The position numbers and the translations under genes were made by a program. Positions 44,405 through 52,942 of a stretch of DNA of 64,000 nucleotides are shown one piece after another. Each line of letters begins with the position of its first letter. Within the stretch, counting starts at the first letter, position 1. The stretch is from contig NZ_JACIJI010000010.1 in assembly GCF_014199335.1 (NCBI RefSeq), forward strand, positions 1-64,000, in the 5' to 3' direction. The notes under the pieces were generated by a model, which made no database searches, was not told the origin of the DNA, and saw only the letters and a program-made list of their open reading frames with translations. The DNA comes from Stakelama sediminis. Its GTDB lineage: Bacteria; Pseudomonadota; Alphaproteobacteria; Sphingomonadales; Sphingomonadaceae.

Positions 44405-46773
44405 GCCCGCTCCAGCAAGGGCTCGAGCCAGTGTTCGGGGTCGTCGCCATGTTCCGCGCGTAGCGCATCGAGCATCCGCACCGTATGTTCGCGCCCCGAC
44501 AGAATCGTCAGCAGATCGCGTTCGCCGGTCAGATTGAGCCGGGCCACGACGCTTTCGGCACCATGTTTGACCAGGAAACAATGCGCGCTGTCGGGCAGCG
44601 TGCGCACCAGCTCGAACTCATGCGCGGTCAGCCCGAAGCCATCCATATAGTCGGCAGCGCGCGCTTTTGGGTTGGCCATAAAGATCTGGGTGGCGGCCTG
44701 TTCGATGATCGCGCTGGCAATCCGACTTTCGAGCGCATCCTGCGCGCTTTGGGTAGCAAAACCGACAATGCCGTTGCGCTTGCGGATGGTCTTTTCCCAG
44801 TCCTTGATCCGGCGAACAAAGACTGCGTCATCGAGCGCTTTCCAGCCTTCATCGACGACAATGATCGAGGGCGATCCGTCGAGCCGCTCTTCGACGCGAT
44901 GGAACAGATACATCATCGCCGGCGTGCGCAGCGCTGCATCGTCGAGGATCTGGGTCATGTCGAACCCGACCGCACGCGCGGCAAGATCGGTACGGTCGGT
45001 GGGATTGTCGAACAGCCAGGCCCGCTCGCCGTCACCCCACCAGGGCCGCAGCCGTGCCCACAGATCATCGGCGCGGGGACGACGCTCTCCCCGGAACAGT
45101 TCGACCAGATGGCGCAAGCGGCGATATTCGGGCGGCTGCTGGAAATTGGCATCGACCGCATCGCGCATTGCAGCGAGTTCCTCGACATCCTTGCTGTCCG
45201 CCAGCAGCGCCAGCCAGTCGATGAGAAACTGGCGATTGGCAGGCGTATCGACAAGCTGCAACGGATTGAGGCCCGATGGTTCGCCGGGACGCAGCACATC
45301 ATAGCTGCCGCCGATTGCGCGAATGAAGAGTTCGGCGCCGCGATCCTTGTCGAAAAAGATAATGCGCGGATCGAATTTGCGTGCCTGGGCGAGCAGGAAG
45401 TTCAGCACCACCGTCTTGCCCGAGCCCGATGGCCCGATCACCGTGAAGTTGCCTAGATCGCCCTGATGGAAATTGAAGAAATACGGGCCCGCCGCCGTTG
45501 TTTCGAGCAGCGTTACCGCCTCACCCCAGTGATTGTCGGCGGCTTTGCCGATCGGGAAATTATGGCCGCTCGCCAGCCCTGCGAAATTGGCGGTCGAAAC
45601 CATGCCGCGCCGGGCGATATATTTGAAGTTACCGGGAAACTGCGCCCAGAAGGCCGGCTCCAACGCAATTTCCTCGCGCACCGAAATCACGCCCAGATCC
45701 GCCAGCGTCGCCTGCACCTCCGCGGCGCCTGCATCCACCTCCTCCGGCGTATCGCCGCGCACACCGATGGTCATGTGATGCTCGCCGAACCCTGCCCGGC
45801 CCGCCGCAACGTCGTCCTTGGCCTGCACCAGATCGGCGCGCAGGCTTACCGCCTCGTCTTCGGCCGAGCGCATCCGGCGCAGGGCCAGATTCATTCGCCC
45901 CAGTGCCGCCTGACGTTCGACAAAGCCGAAGGATTGCGACAGCACCAGTTCGAAGGGCAGCCTGAGCAGCTCATCGAACATGCCGGGACTGGTCTGGCCG
46001 GGATAATCCTTGATCGATACCAGCGCCAGAAATCCGCGCGGCGTCGGTCCCGCCGGACCAAGCTCGACCGTTTCCTGGCCGAAGCTGATCCGCCTGTAGG
46101 GGAGATAAGCACCGATATCCTGGGTCGGCAACAGGACAGGACGCATCTCGCCGTTCAGGAGATTGGAGAGAAATTCGAGCGGTTCGGAACATACCCCGTG
46201 CGGACTGTCATAGACCGACAGCAAGCGCGGCGCATAACTGCCGAGTGCGGCGAGCAGGCCATCGCGTGCGACATCGAGTTGCCGGACCTCATGGCCAAGC
46301 ATCGCATCCGGCGTGTCACCGCTCTTGCCGAACCAGTCGCGTACCCGGTCGAGCATGCCGAGCCTGCCCTGCAGCGGCCGGCGCACCAGCGTCAGATAGA
46401 GATCGTTGATATAGAGCTTGCGGCTCGCAAGCCGTGCCTGCCAGGCGCGATCGAGCCGCTGCGAGAAGCGATCGGGAAAATCGCCGGATACATCCGCATC
46501 GATCCGCCTGCGGATGATGTGATGGTAGAGTGCGAAACGCGAGGTGCCGATCGCCTGCAGCATCGCATCGCGCAGGCGTTTGCGATAATTAAGCTCGTCG
46601 GTATCGGCGGTTTCGAACAACAGGCCGCGCAGATGGATCATCTGCATCAGCAAGCCGTCACGCGTTGCGATCGTATGGCCGTCTACATGTCGGGCAAAGG
46701 GAAGATGCGTGCCGACCGGACGTTCGCGTGCGACGGTCTTTCGATCGGTGCTTACGGGCGGTAGGAGTTGCAT
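44401..46773 (-). CDS. virB4: VirB4 ATPase
   Basis: 790 residues from the ATG at 46773, which overlaps virB3 by 22 bases; earlier in-frame starts would overlap more. N-terminal CagE/VirB4 domain, then Walker A GPSGSGKT at 447-454 (Lys453), Walker B SIIVVDEGWKALDD and IVGFATQSAQDALES. VirB4 energises pilus assembly and transport. It looks intact. Confidence 0.93.
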   Translation of the reverse strand: MQLLPPVSTDRKTVARERPVGTHLPFARHVDGHTIATRDGLLMQMIHLRGLLFETADTDELNYRKRLRDAMLQAIGTSRFALYHHIIRRRIDADVSGDFPDRFSQRLDRAWQARLASRKLYINDLYLTLVRRPLQGRLGMLDRVRDWFGKSGDTPDAMLGHEVRQLDVARDGLLAALGSYAPRLLSVYDSPHGVCSEPLEFLSNLLNGEMRPVLLPTQDIGAYLPYRRISFGQETVELGPAGPTPRGFLALVSIKDYPGQTSPGMFDELLRLPFELVLSQSFGFVERQAALGRMNLALRRMRSAEDEAVSLRADLVQAKDDVAAGRAGFGEHHMTIGVRGDTPEEVDAGAAEVQATLADLGVISVREEIALEPAFWAQFPGNFKYIARRGMVSTANFAGLASGHNFPIGKAADNHWGEAVTLLETTAAGPYFFNFHQGDLGNFTVIGPSGSGKTVVLNFLLAQARKFDPRIIFFDKDRGAELFIRAIGGSYDVLRPGEPSGLNPLQLVDTPANRQFLIDWLALLADSKDVEELAAMRDAVDANFQQPPEYRRLRHLVELFRGERRPRADDLWARLRPWWGDGERAWLFDNPTDRTDLAARAVGFDMTQILDDAALRTPAMMYLFHRVEERLDGSPSIIVVDEGWKALDDAVFVRRIKDWEKTIRKRNGIVGFATQSAQDALESRIASAIIEQAATQIFMANPKARAADYMDGFGLTAHEFELVRTLPDSAHCFLVKHGAESVVARLNLTGERDLLTILSGREHTVRMLDALRAEHGDDPEHWLEPLLERA

Positions 46774-47036
46774 TGCCAGATCGCATAGTTTTTCACGCGC
46801 GGACAACGCCCTACCCGGGTCAGCCACAGATCGAAGAAACGCGGTTCGCGCACGCACAGCACCATGCCCGCCAGGTGGATGATACCTGCGATCGCCAGCA
46901 CCCAGATGCTGCGGAAAATCAGGAACAGTTCGGTAGCAACCACGGCGTTGGCAACGAAATAGCTATAGGTCACACCTGCGAACATTTGCGGGCGTGTCAG
47001 CGCCACGAACAGAGAATCGCGCTCGACCACACTCAC
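46752..47036 (-). CDS. virB3: VirB3 inner-membrane protein
   Basis: 94 residues: DSLFVALTRPQMFAGVTYSY is the VirB3 signature, followed by two membrane helices (ATELFLIFRSIWVLAIAGII region) and PRFFDLWLTRVGRCP. Starts 3 bases after virB2. Confidence 0.9.
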   Translation of the reverse strand: MSVVERDSLFVALTRPQMFAGVTYSYFVANAVVATELFLIFRSIWVLAIAGIIHLAGMVLCVREPRFFDLWLTRVGRCPRVKNYAIWQCNSYRP

Positions 47037-47039
47037 CGC

Positions 47040-47369
47040 TCAGCCGCCGAGCTGAGCGGTGGACTGGATCCCGGCGACGATGCTGGCGGCACCGAACAGA
47101 ATGAAGCAGCCGAGAATGACGGTGGCGCCATAGCGCCAGTTGATGCGCCCGGTCAGCATCATAAACCCGACCGCCGCCACCGCGATCACCGCAACGACCG
47201 TCGCAATCGTGCCGAGCAAAGTGCCCTGCAGCCAGTGGACGGCAGCTACAATGGGTCCCGAACCCGCCGGATCGCCGAACTGGTCCTGGGCATGGGCTGC
47301 CGCGGAATAGAGAAAAGCGGCAGCCACCGATGCGTAGCGGCTTGCCTGATTTACGCCTGAACGATGCAC
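47040..47369 (-). CDS. virB2: VirB2 major pilin
   Basis: 109 residues from a GTG at 47369 preceded by a G6 tract. Long signal peptide (ending YSAAAHAQ), then two membrane helices (LLGTIATVVAVIAVAAVGFM and YGATVILGCFILFGAASIVA). It is the first gene of the leftward VirB operon and faces a rightward YD gene across 405 bases. Confidence 0.9.
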   Translation of the reverse strand: MHRSGVNQASRYASVAAAFLYSAAAHAQDQFGDPAGSGPIVAAVHWLQGTLLGTIATVVAVIAVAAVGFMMLTGRINWRYGATVILGCFILFGAASIVAGIQSTAQLGG

Positions 47370-47774
47370 AATGCCCCCCGGCAGCGATAATGACTCACCC
47401 CAAATAGGTACGCCACATTTTTGGCGTCCGTAAAGGGCTTTGCCGCAGTCCTGCCTCGAACGAACTGGTGACGACGATCAGCAGACATAAGCCAACATCA
47501 TGAAATAGCGCCATATTTTAATTGCAATCGCAGGCCTGGAACAGGCTTGTCTTAAATTCAGTTCCAGAATGGATACAAAATCCCTGAGAGAGCATGACTT
47601 TAAATCAGCGCTAAAAAGTGATTTCAATTCAAGATGTTATAGCACAACGCACTCCCAATCTCCTTCAAGACCAATGCGTGGAAACCCGTAATTCGGCTTG
47701 ACAGGATGCTATACCATCACGCAGCTTCTACCCATAAAGGGGTAGTCACAAGCCCCGAAAAACGGGGGCGCATC
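47370..47774. promoter_or_regulatory. Divergent control region between virB2 and the YD gene
   Basis: 405 bases, AT-richer than surrounding genes. It holds the palindrome CTACCC-ATAAAG-GGGTAG at 47728-47745 (30 bases before the YD start) and a weaker related half-site, TACC-TATTT-GGGGT on the minus strand at 47397-47410, 28 bases before virB2. No gene seen. Probable promoters for both directions. Confidence 0.55.
47728..47745 (+). promoter_or_regulatory. Palindrome upstream of YD gene, second copy
   Basis: CTACCC-ATAAAG-GGGTAG, matching the site at 39201-39218 in both arms. Its conserved distance to the start codons of two paralogous YD genes supports a regulatory function, either as an operator or as an RNA hairpin in the leader. 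Confidence 0.6.
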
Positions 47775-48407
47775 ATGCGATTATCCACGCGTTTGCTGGC
47801 GGGCGTTGCAGTCGTCGGTATTGCCGGCATGTCGACGACATTGCCGGCCTCGGAAACCACCACCTACAGCTATGATGCGTTTGGAAGACTGGTGCAAAGC
47901 ACCGTCTCGGGCGGACCGTCGAGCGGGTGGAAATCCCGCAGTTGTTTCGATCATGCCGACAACCGGACCAATTATTATATGGGATCGGGAACGCCTCCAG
48001 GCTGTCCAAGCGTCGCTCCGGCGCCCACGCCTTCCCCCAGTCCTTCGCCCTCTCCAACTCCGACGCCCTCCCCAACACCGACACCGACGAGCAGTCAGGG
48101 ACCGGTTACGCAGGACGACTCGGTCAGTATTCCCTGCAACACCAGCAGCAATGTCAATCTGCTTTCCAATGACAGCGACCCTGCTGGCAATACACCGCTG
48201 GTGCTCCAGTCGATCACCCGCACCAGCGGCTCATCCACCGCGACGAAGATCAGCAGCACCTCGGTTCAGGTGAATGCGCTCGACAAGGGCTATTCTTATT
48301 TCACCTACACGGTGGCCGACAGCGCAGGAAAAACCGCGACCGGGCAATTGACCGTTCAATCCACCGGTACCGTTGCCAACTGCGTCGATGGCGGTTCGCT
48401 CAACTGA
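47775..48407 (+). CDS. Exported single-YD protein with Pro-rich linker and Ig/cadherin-like domain
   Basis: 210 residues; the ATG at 47775 follows a G5 tract. Signal peptide to TTLPASE; YD unit (TYSYDAFGRLVQSTVSGG, FDHADNRTNYYMGSG); Ser/Pro/Thr linker; a cadherin-like domain (VTQDDSVSIPCNTSSNVNLL, NDSDPAGNTPLVLQS, FTYTVADSAGKTATG). It is a clear paralog of the protein at 38526-39158, same length. It is 37 bases upstream of the full-length Rhs gene and likely co-transcribed. Confidence 0.78.
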   Translation: MRLSTRLLAGVAVVGIAGMSTTLPASETTTYSYDAFGRLVQSTVSGGPSSGWKSRSCFDHADNRTNYYMGSGTPPGCPSVAPAPTPSPSPSPSPTPTPSPTPTPTSSQGPVTQDDSVSIPCNTSSNVNLLSNDSDPAGNTPLVLQSITRTSGSSTATKISSTSVQVNALDKGYSYFTYTVADSAGKTATGQLTVQSTGTVANCVDGGSLN

Positions 48408-48444
48408 GCATTCACATCATCTGATATTTAATTTTGGGGGAACC

Positions 48445-51400
48445 ATGAACAGGATGCTCAAGCGTCGACGTGCGCTGCTTGCCGCAAGTGCCACTGCGTT
48501 GTTAGCCAGCGGCGCACTTTCGAGTGCCCATGCTCAAAGCGAGGATGCGCCTCCGCCCCCTTCCCGCTATGTTCTAGATTCGAACAGTGTCAACCTGGCG
48601 ACCGGCAATTGGCAAAAAACGCATTTGCTGGGATCCATCGGTGCCGGCCAGGGGAAAATGTCGCTCATTGCAATCGGTGGTTCTTTACAACGTCGTGGCG
48701 CCACCGTTTCCTACTCCGGCAGCACCTGGTCGGTCGTCGTTCCTTCCGACACGAAAAGCACTACAGAAAAGTTCACCAAATCAGGGTCGACGTTTACATC
48801 CACGCTGGGAGACGGAGCAAGTCTCGTACAGAACGGCAGCACGTACACACTTACGACATCAGACGGTTCCGTTTACACTTATGGGTACAACGCGAAAGCA
48901 ACGGCGGACAGCTATTTCGTCGTCGCAAGGCTCAGCGAAATCCAATACGCCGACGGGCGGCACGATCTATTACATTACAATAGCGGTACCTATTGCAGCA
49001 ATAATCTCGATAACTGCTATAATGGCACATACATCACCAAGGTGCGCCTGCAAAGCATCACAAACGATTACGGGTACCAGATTCGGTATAACTACGCGTC
49101 GAATAACATGACGGTTAACACGCAAGGGAACAAATGGGATACCCTTGATTCCGTCACCTTGCTGAACATGGCAAACGAAGCCTGCGATCCCACGGCGTTA
49201 AGTTGTAGCTATAGCCAAAGCTGGCCCACCATTTACGGCAGTTGGACAGGCGACGGGTATACCGACACGGCTGGCAGACATACATCCATAACCTATGTCA
49301 CCGGGACGCCTACAAAGATTGACATCACCCGTCCGGACTCATCTTCTCCAGACACCGTCATCACTCTGGATTCCAATTATCGCGTAGCATCCATCGACAA
49401 GAACGGTCGTACCTGGAGCTATCAGTTCTCGCAGTCGGGCACGACAATGACGGTGACGATCACCAATCCCGACAACACGCATCGCACCGTGGTTTCCGAC
49501 ACCGATGTCGGCCTGCCGACCAAAGTCACCGACGAAAACGGCAACGTCACCTCCTACAGCTATGACAGCTATGGGCGCCTGACCAAAACCACCTTGCCGG
49601 CAGGAAACTACGTCACCTACACCTACGACGCGCGCGGCAATCGAACCTCGACGGTCAAGCATACCGCATCGGGCTCCACGCTCACCACATCGGCAAGCTA
49701 CCCCTCCTCGTGCAGCAATACGGTGACCTGCAACCTTCCCACCAGCACCACCGACGCGAACGGTAATGTCACCAACTATGCCTGGAATTCGGCGAACGGC
49801 GAGCTTTCAAGCGTCACCAAGCCCGCCGATACCAGCGGCGTTCGCCCACAAACCCGCTACACCTATTCCTCGCTTTACGCCTATTACAAGAACGCGTCGG
49901 GATCGGTCGTCAAGTCGAGCACGCCGGTATCGCTGCTGACCGCCATCTCGCAATGCCGTTCGGGGTCAAGCTGTTCGGGCGGTGCCAACGAAGACAAGAC
50001 GGTGATCAGCTACGGGCCGCAAAACGGCACGGCGAACAACTTGCTGCCTATATCCGTTACCAAAAAAGCGGGTGACGGATCGGTCAGCGCGACGACCAGC
50101 TATGGCTATGACGCTATCGGCAATGTCACCAGTATCGACGGCCCGCTTTCGGGTACTGCCGACACCACCGTGATGTTCTATGACGGCGACCGCGAAGTAA
50201 CTGGCACGATCTCACCCGATCCCGACGGGTCGGGCAGCCTTCCCAACCGGGCAACACGCCTGACCTATAATGGCGACGGGCATGTGACCAAAGTAGAACT
50301 GGGAACGACCGCCGGGCAAAGCGCGACTGCCTTTTCCAACTTCAGCTCTGATCAGTCCCAGGATATCAGCTATGATGCCAGCGGCCGCAAGTCGCGCACC
50401 GTGCTGAAGGGCGGCAGCACCACCTATGGCGTTACGGACTATAGCTATGATGCGAACGGCCGCCCGGAATGCACCGCCGTTCGGATGAACAGTTCCGCCT
50501 GGGGCACGGTAACCGATGCTTGCACCGCGCAGTCGGCAGGCAGCGACGGACCCGACCGGATTACCAAGACGCAATACGACCCGGCCGGCCATGTGTTCAG
50601 CATCACGCGCGGGGTCGGCACCAGCGCACCGACATTTGAATATACCACCTATACGCCGAACGGAAAGACTGCCTCGCTGACCGACGGCAGCGGCAACAAG
50701 ACGACCTACAGCTATGACGGGTTCGACCGTCTGGTGAAGACGCAATATCCGACCGGTTCGGTAGGATCGGGTTCGAGCTCGACGAGCGATTATGAGCAGC
50801 TCGGCTATGACAATAACGGCAATGTGACGAGCCGGCGGCTGCGCGACGGGCAGACGATTGATTACAGCTATGACCATCTCAACCGGGTGACGGCGAAGAA
50901 CCTTCCGGGCAGCGAGCCGGATGTCAGCTACAGCTATGACCTGACCGGCAATATGCTGAGCGCGAGCCAGAGCGGGAACGCCTTGTCGTTCACCTATGAC
51001 GCGCTGGGGCGCAATCTGACGCAGACTAGCCCGCTGGGTACGGTGCATAACAGCTATGATGCCGCCGGTCGCCGCACGAAGATGACCTGGCCCGACGGCT
51101 TCTATGTCGATTACGATTATCTGGTCACCGGGGAGGTGTCGAAGATCCGCGAGAACGGTGCGACCTCGGGCGTCGGCGTGCTGGCGAGCTACGGCTATGA
51201 CAGTCTGGGACAGCAAGCCAGCATCACGCGCGGCAACGGGGTCACCACCAGCCTCAGCTATGACGCGGTCTCGCGGCTGTCGCAGCTGGTGCAGAACCTT
51301 GCCGGGTCGAGCTACGATCTGACGCGCAGTTTCACCTATAACCCGGCGGGTCAGATCAAGAGCCGGACGAGTTCGAACGATGCCTATGCCTGGACAGGCT

Positions 51401-52590
51401 ATGCGAGCGTCAATCGTAACTATGCGCGCAATGCCCTCAATCAATATACCAGTTCGGGCAGCACGGCGCTGGGCTATGATGCACGCGGCAACCTGACCAC
51501 CTCAGGCAGCGACAGCTACAGCTACAGTTCGGAGAATCTGCTCAAAACCGGTCCCGGCGGTGCTGCGCTGAGCTACGATCCGCTGCTGCGGCTCTACCAG
51601 ACGTCGAGCAGCAGTACGAGCGCGACACGGTTCCTCTATGACGGGGTCAATCTGATCGGTGAATATAACAGTTCGGGCACGTTGCTGAGGCGCTATGTTC
51701 CCGGCCCCGGCATGGGCGCACCGGTGGTGTGGTATGAAGGCTCGGGCACCGGCGACCGGCGCTGGCTGCTCACCGACGAGCGCGGTTCGGTGATCGCGGT
51801 GACCAACGCCAGCGGATCGCCCGTCGCCAACGGCATCAACACCTATGACGAATACGGCATTCCGGGCTCGACCAATGTCGGGCGGTTCCAGTATACCGGC
51901 CAGACCTGGCTGCCGGAGCTTGGCATGTACGACTATAAGGCTCGCATCTATTCGCCCACGCTGGGACGGTTTATGCAGACCGATCCCATCGGCTACGGCG
52001 ACGGCATGAACTGGTATAACTATGTCGGATCAGATCCCATCAACGGCGTCGATCCGCTCGGGCTGTCCGTGGCCGACTTGCTTGTTGTTTCAACACGCTT
52101 ATTTGTGGAGCTGGATTATTCCGATCTCACTCGCCAATACCAGCATAATTTTGATCAAGGTGCTTATACAAGATTACCAGACCCCTCCACAGACATTGTT
52201 GTCGTCGCAAAGAGAGATTCAAAAAAGAAAAACAAATCGGTGTTTCATTGCCTCGCTGTCACTGCTAAAGAGAATGGCGTTTCAGATTTGCTCGATGTGT
52301 CAGCGGCTGTAGCCACAGTTGCACTGCCGGAGGCCTCTGCCGCTTCAAATTTGGCAGCGGGAATCCTCGGGACTGCCGCAGTGGGTAATGCGGCAGCCCA
52401 TGGTGACTTTGCCCCGGGAAGTCTCGCAGTGGCTGGCTACTATGGAGACGTTGGGGGACGCCTCCTCAAAGAAGGGTCTACGGTTGGGAAATTTGCCAGA
52501 TTTGCGAGCGTTGGTACCTTGCTAGTGTCCTCTGTTTACGACGGCATTATGACCGTTAGATCGTACAATGCCTGTAGACGTGGCGAGTAA
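48445..52590 (+). CDS. Full-length exported Rhs toxin protein
   Basis: 1381 residues; start ATG 48445 with TTTTGGGGGAACC upstream. Signal peptide (ending GALSSAHAQ). N-terminal Rhs region with NSVNLATGNWQKTHLLGS, dozens of YD repeats, then the core end (LGRFMQTDPIGYGDGMNWY, DPINGVDPLGL) at residue 1206. The 175-residue tip is AT-richer, with KKKNKSVFHCLAVTAKENG and an Ala/Gly-rich hydrophobic stretch (VALPEASAASNLAAGILGTA), which could be membrane-active. It corresponds to both split halves joined into one chain. A small membrane protein follows 6 bases later. Confidence 0.88.
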   Translation: MNRMLKRRRALLAASATALLASGALSSAHAQSEDAPPPPSRYVLDSNSVNLATGNWQKTHLLGSIGAGQGKMSLIAIGGSLQRRGATVSYSGSTWSVVVPSDTKSTTEKFTKSGSTFTSTLGDGASLVQNGSTYTLTTSDGSVYTYGYNAKATADSYFVVARLSEIQYADGRHDLLHYNSGTYCSNNLDNCYNGTYITKVRLQSITNDYGYQIRYNYASNNMTVNTQGNKWDTLDSVTLLNMANEACDPTALSCSYSQSWPTIYGSWTGDGYTDTAGRHTSITYVTGTPTKIDITRPDSSSPDTVITLDSNYRVASIDKNGRTWSYQFSQSGTTMTVTITNPDNTHRTVVSDTDVGLPTKVTDENGNVTSYSYDSYGRLTKTTLPAGNYVTYTYDARGNRTSTVKHTASGSTLTTSASYPSSCSNTVTCNLPTSTTDANGNVTNYAWNSANGELSSVTKPADTSGVRPQTRYTYSSLYAYYKNASGSVVKSSTPVSLLTAISQCRSGSSCSGGANEDKTVISYGPQNGTANNLLPISVTKKAGDGSVSATTSYGYDAIGNVTSIDGPLSGTADTTVMFYDGDREVTGTISPDPDGSGSLPNRATRLTYNGDGHVTKVELGTTAGQSATAFSNFSSDQSQDISYDASGRKSRTVLKGGSTTYGVTDYSYDANGRPECTAVRMNSSAWGTVTDACTAQSAGSDGPDRITKTQYDPAGHVFSITRGVGTSAPTFEYTTYTPNGKTASLTDGSGNKTTYSYDGFDRLVKTQYPTGSVGSGSSSTSDYEQLGYDNNGNVTSRRLRDGQTIDYSYDHLNRVTAKNLPGSEPDVSYSYDLTGNMLSASQSGNALSFTYDALGRNLTQTSPLGTVHNSYDAAGRRTKMTWPDGFYVDYDYLVTGEVSKIRENGATSGVGVLASYGYDSLGQQASITRGNGVTTSLSYDAVSRLSQLVQNLAGSSYDLTRSFTYNPAGQIKSRTSSNDAYAWTGYASVNRNYARNALNQYTSSGSTALGYDARGNLTTSGSDSYSYSSENLLKTGPGGAALSYDPLLRLYQTSSSSTSATRFLYDGVNLIGEYNSSGTLLRRYVPGPGMGAPVVWYEGSGTGDRRWLLTDERGSVIAVTNASGSPVANGINTYDEYGIPGSTNVGRFQYTGQTWLPELGMYDYKARIYSPTLGRFMQTDPIGYGDGMNWYNYVGSDPINGVDPLGLSVADLLVVSTRLFVELDYSDLTRQYQHNFDQGAYTRLPDPSTDIVVVAKRDSKKKNKSVFHCLAVTAKENGVSDLLDVSAAVATVALPEASAASNLAAGILGTAAVGNAAAHGDFAPGSLAVAGYYGDVGGRLLKEGSTVGKFARFASVGTLLVSSVYDGIMTVRSYNACRRGE
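50369..52064 (+). repeat. 1,696-bp direct repeat, copy 1 (C-terminal Rhs shell)
   Basis: Begins at GCTATGATGCC and ends at CGCTCGGGCT, exactly at the shell/tip border. I found no mismatch to copy 2 on reading; sense and antisense translations of the shared part also agree. The offset is 2,574 bases. Confidence 0.9.
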
Positions 52591-52596
52591 GAGCAT

Positions 52597-52935
52597 ATGA
52601 CACGCGCATCTGGTGAAGAGCGTACTTATTTTATAATCGGCGTCGCCCTGCTCCCCGTTTTCCTATTAGTATTAGCCATATCCAATCCTCAAAAGGGTGC
52701 ATTTGCCTATATTTTGTCATATGCATTTGCTGGCGTGATATATTTTCGAAGAGGAAAGAAGCATTCGATAGCGAGTTGGGCTATTATATTTCTATCATTT
52801 GTTATTCAATGCTTCGCGATTTATAGAGTACATCTGAATAACCATATCCATGGAATGATAATTATTGCATTCATCGGCTGCTTCTTGGAACTGCTTGTCA
52901 TGTATGGATTGCTTGAAATTATAGAAAAAAGATAA
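52597..52935 (+). CDS. Four-helix membrane protein, likely immunity factor for the Rhs at 48445
   Basis: 112 residues with about four membrane helices (YFIIGVALLPVFLLVLAIS, FAYILSYAFAGVIYF, SWAIIFLSFVIQCFAIY, GMIIIAFIGCFLELLVMYGL). AT-rich like the toxin tip before it. Placement 6 bases after the toxin stop is typical of an immunity gene, and a membrane location suggests that the tip attacks the membrane or acts in the periplasm. Family not recognised. Confidence 0.65.
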   Translation: MTRASGEERTYFIIGVALLPVFLLVLAISNPQKGAFAYILSYAFAGVIYFRRGKKHSIASWAIIFLSFVIQCFAIYRVHLNNHIHGMIIIAFIGCFLELLVMYGLLEIIEKR

Positions 52936-52942
52936 ATAGACT

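Noticed and set aside
45466..46764. Rightward 432-codon frame opposite virB4
   Set aside because: Antisense shadow of a recognised VirB4 ATPase; composition rich in Arg, His and Gln with no family signal.
50212..51444. Long leftward frame opposite the full Rhs gene, repeated opposite the orphan copy (52795-54018)
   Set aside because: It is rich in Ile/Arg/Ala from the reverse complement of YD codons (TAT GAC, GGC). Similar antisense frames occur opposite the other Rhs genes (25615-26988, 34226-35149). Both strands cannot be under such constraint, and no start signals exist.
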